64,000 bases of DNA from Natronosalvus rutilus. GTDB taxonomy: Archaea > Halobacteriota > Halobacteria > Halobacteriales > Natrialbaceae. The notes beneath the pieces are model-generated. The model did not search any database and was not told the DNA's origin. It worked only from the letters and a program-made list of their open reading frames with translations. A program made the position numbers and the translations under genes. Shown piece by piece: positions 62,294 to 64,000 of the stretch. The first letter of the stretch is position 1; every line of letters starts with the position of its first letter. The stretch spans positions 1,779,451 to 1,843,450 of the forward strand of contig NZ_CP100355.1 of the NCBI RefSeq assembly GCF_024204665.1, given 5' to 3'.

Positions 62294-63627
62294 CAGATCG
62301 CCTCGAGCACCTGATCGAGAACCGTCGCATCGACGAACAGCACGATGTGGTCGCCGGGCCTGAGCGTCGTGTCTCCACGCGGGGTCACGAGGTTGCCGCC
62401 GCGGGAAATGGCGCCAATGACGACGCCCTCGGGGAGGTCGGCGACCGAGTCCATGATCGTTCGTTCGGCCAGGGCGCTGTCGGCACCGACCTCGATCTCG
62501 ATGACCTCGGCGCGGTCGTGCTCGAGCATGGCCACTTTCTCTGCGCGGTTCGATCGCGTGAATCGGACGATTTCCTCGGCGGTCTCCTCGCGGGGGTTGA
62601 TCGCCACGTCGACGCCCACGGTCTCGAACAGTTCGGCGTACTCGAGGTTCTCGATGACGGCGACGGTGCGGTCGACGCCGAGCCGTCGAGCGAGCAGGGA
62701 GACGAGAAGGTTGCGCTCGTCGCTGCCGAGAGCGGAGATGACGATGTCTGCCTCGTCGACGTGCTCGCGCTCTAGGAAGTCCGTATCGGTGGCGTCGCTC
62801 TGCATAACGAGCGTGTTCGGCAAGGCTTCGGCGACTTGCCGAGCGCGGTCAGGATCTCGCTCGATGAGACGCGGTTCGTAGCCGTGTTCCTCGAACTCGC
62901 GGGCGGCCTGGTAGCCGATCTCGCTGGCGCCGACGATGACGACCTCCTCCTGTTCGGTTTCCGGGAGACAGACGAGGTCGTCGGCGAAGGTCGAGACGGA
63001 GTCGGGGCTGCCGATGACGACGACGCGGTCGTTCGGTTCGATCACCGTCTCTCCGCGAGCAACGATCATGTCCCCGTTTCTGAATATCCCTGCGAACGTC
63101 AACGAGTCGTACCGGTCGGCGTCCTGGACGCTCTGGTTGGCGATCGGGCTCTGGGGGCTGATCTCGAACTCGGCCATCCGTACGAGGCCGCCGGCGAACA
63201 TGTCGACGTCCTGGGCGCCGGGGAGGCCGGAGATGCGGAAGATCGCCTGGGCCGTGAGCAGGTCGGTACAGACCATGAAGTCGACGCCGAAAGCACCCTC
63301 CGACCCCTCCCACGTCTCGAGCAGCGTCCGCCGTCGCACGCGGGCGATGGTGAACGCGTCGGTCAGTGTCTTGGCCGCACCGCAGATTACGAGGTTCACT
63401 TCGTCGTCGTCCGTACAGGCGATGACGAGGCCGGCCTCCTCGACGTTCGCCTCGTGAAGCGTCGTGATTTCGGTCCCGTCGCCCTCGATGGCGAGCACGT
63501 CGAGCGAGTAGGTGAGGTCCTCGACGATGTCAGAATCCTGATCGACAATCACGACGTCGTGGGTCTCTTCGAGATTCTTGGCGATCGATCGACCGACTTC
63601 GCCAGCACCGACGATGACTACGTGCAC
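62293..63627 (-). CDS. trkA: TrkA potassium uptake regulatory subunit
   Basis: The 444-aa cytoplasmic ring protein has two RCK units. Each has a Rossmann nucleotide site (VVIVGAGEVGRSIAKNLEET and VVIVGASEIGYQAAREFEEH) followed by a TrkA-C domain (DRVVVIGSPDSVSTFADDL and DHIVLFVDATVLDQVLEAI). It gates TrkH in response to NAD(H) or ATP/ADP. The start is a GTG at 63627, directly before the first beta-strand; the open frame extends upstream but without similarity. Confidence 0.93.
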   Translation of the reverse strand: MHVVIVGAGEVGRSIAKNLEETHDVVIVDQDSDIVEDLTYSLDVLAIEGDGTEITTLHEANVEEAGLVIACTDDDEVNLVICGAAKTLTDAFTIARVRRRTLLETWEGSEGAFGVDFMVCTDLLTAQAIFRISGLPGAQDVDMFAGGLVRMAEFEISPQSPIANQSVQDADRYDSLTFAGIFRNGDMIVARGETVIEPNDRVVVIGSPDSVSTFADDLVCLPETEQEEVVIVGASEIGYQAAREFEEHGYEPRLIERDPDRARQVAEALPNTLVMQSDATDTDFLEREHVDEADIVISALGSDERNLLVSLLARRLGVDRTVAVIENLEYAELFETVGVDVAINPREETAEEIVRFTRSNRAEKVAMLEHDRAEVIEIEVGADSALAERTIMDSVADLPEGVVIGAISRGGNLVTPRGDTTLRPGDHIVLFVDATVLDQVLEAI

Positions 63628-63946
63628 GATGCCACCCGTGAAGGCTCGTTCATTGAGGTGGTGTTTTGCTGGTACCGAAATAGACGTTACGACGTGGTAC
63701 GACGGGCTGACTGACTGGTTAGTATGCCCGAGCCCACAATCTGGACGTTGCTGACGAAGAGAGAGCGAAGCCCTGATATCACCCGTGTGAATACGTGGTG
63801 GTAGCAGACGTATTCTTCCCACCAATGTTCATACTCGCTCACCCATCTGCCGGCCGCATCGACGGACGAACGCCCCCGACTCGGATCGAGACGTCGCGCT
63901 CGACCGGCACTCTCGCCCGCGACGAGGTCCCTCGAGGTGACCCGAC
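63628..63946. other. Divergent intergenic region between trkA and the next gene
   Basis: 319 bases with no supported gene. It should hold the leftward trkA promoter and the rightward promoter of the following transporter gene. I see no repeat or clear operator. Confidence 0.5.
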
Positions 63947-64000
63947 GTGAGTGGCGACGAGGAACTCGCCAAGGACCTCGGGCCTCTCGCGGCGCTGACC
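63947..64000 (+). CDS. Start of a probable APC-family transporter (partial)
   Basis: Eighteen codons are visible from a GTG, giving MSGDEELAKDLGPLAALT before the window ends. This N-terminus resembles haloarchaeal amino acid/polyamine permease-like proteins (APC superfamily), in which AKDLGPLAALTIG leads into the first helix. The call rests on very few residues. Confidence 0.4.
   Translation, partial: MSGDEELAKDLGPLAALT

Noticed and set aside
60077-62314. 745-codon plus-strand frame opposite trkH and the VOC gene
   Set aside because: It is antisense to trkH, which shows all four pore loops; the frame has no hydrophobic or domain structure.
1-64000. CRISPR array
   Set aside because: No regularly spaced identical 25-40 bp repeats with unique spacers anywhere; the 21-23 bp arrays have no spacers.

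Overview
The window is chromosomal DNA of a halophilic archaeon (class Halobacteria). Three things point there: the proteins are very acidic (aspartate and glutamate tails on S3, S17, L15 and L32e), the base composition is GC-rich, and many genes belong to haloarchaeal families (HalOD1, Bat-type HTH_10 regulators, amphi-Trp, the methylaspartate cycle, DUF5785). TATA boxes often sit about 27 bases upstream of the start codon, as in leaderless haloarchaeal mRNAs. A member of the Natrialbaceae is plausible, but that is inference.

0-17 kb: an exported NodB-like lipoprotein diverges from the large S10/spc ribosomal superoperon. That operon runs from an SPOUT RNA methyltransferase through L3-L4-L23-L2-S19-L22-S3-L29-Rpp29-S17-L14-L24-S4e-L5-S14-S8-L6-L32e-L19e-L18-S5-L30-L15 to SecY. 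Most junctions overlap by 1-8 bases, so translation is probably coupled.

17-25.8 kb: small membrane proteins, a cytochrome oxidase subunit IV-like gene, a large membrane protein and a zinc-finger membrane protein. These are followed by an Azf-like sugar dehydrogenase, a DUF7344 regulator, two divergent Bat-like regulators around a 49-bp dyad, and a HalOD1 protein with a coupled 61-aa partner.

25.8-32.6 kb: a complete methylaspartate-cycle cluster. Glutamate mutase S and E, methylaspartate ammonia-lyase, mesaconyl-CoA hydratase and beta-methylmalyl-CoA lyase are transcribed leftward, with a type III CoA-transferase divergent. Together they route acetyl-CoA carbon through glutamate, methylaspartate and mesaconate to glyoxylate and propionyl-CoA.

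32.6-45.4 kb: GTP cyclohydrolase III, a CBS/zinc-ribbon protein, a GNAT, tRNA-Thr(TGT), a second HalOD1 protein and an RNase H-like exonuclease. Then come a metal and thiol-redox module (P19-like lipoprotein divergent from SCO1-TlpA-CcdA), a 1.1-kilo-residue PAS/GAF/Bat sensor-regulator and a fourth HTH_10 regulator.

45.8-57.3 kb: GlmS and GlmU (UDP-GlcNAc synthesis) flanking aIF1A, an IS1341-type TnpB element, deoxyhypusine synthase, a secreted protein with four homologous domains, a Nif3-family protein, an AN1 zinc-finger membrane protein and PyrF.

57.3-60.1 kb: an AT-richer accessory island. Two adjacent segments, one carrying an amphi-Trp gene and the other a GNAT gene, are bounded by the same left-end and right-end repeats. 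Next to them are four copies of a second 12-bp repeat. This island is the most unusual part of the window.

60.2-64 kb: a VOC-family protein, the TrkA/TrkH potassium uptake pair and the first 18 codons of a probable APC-family transporter.
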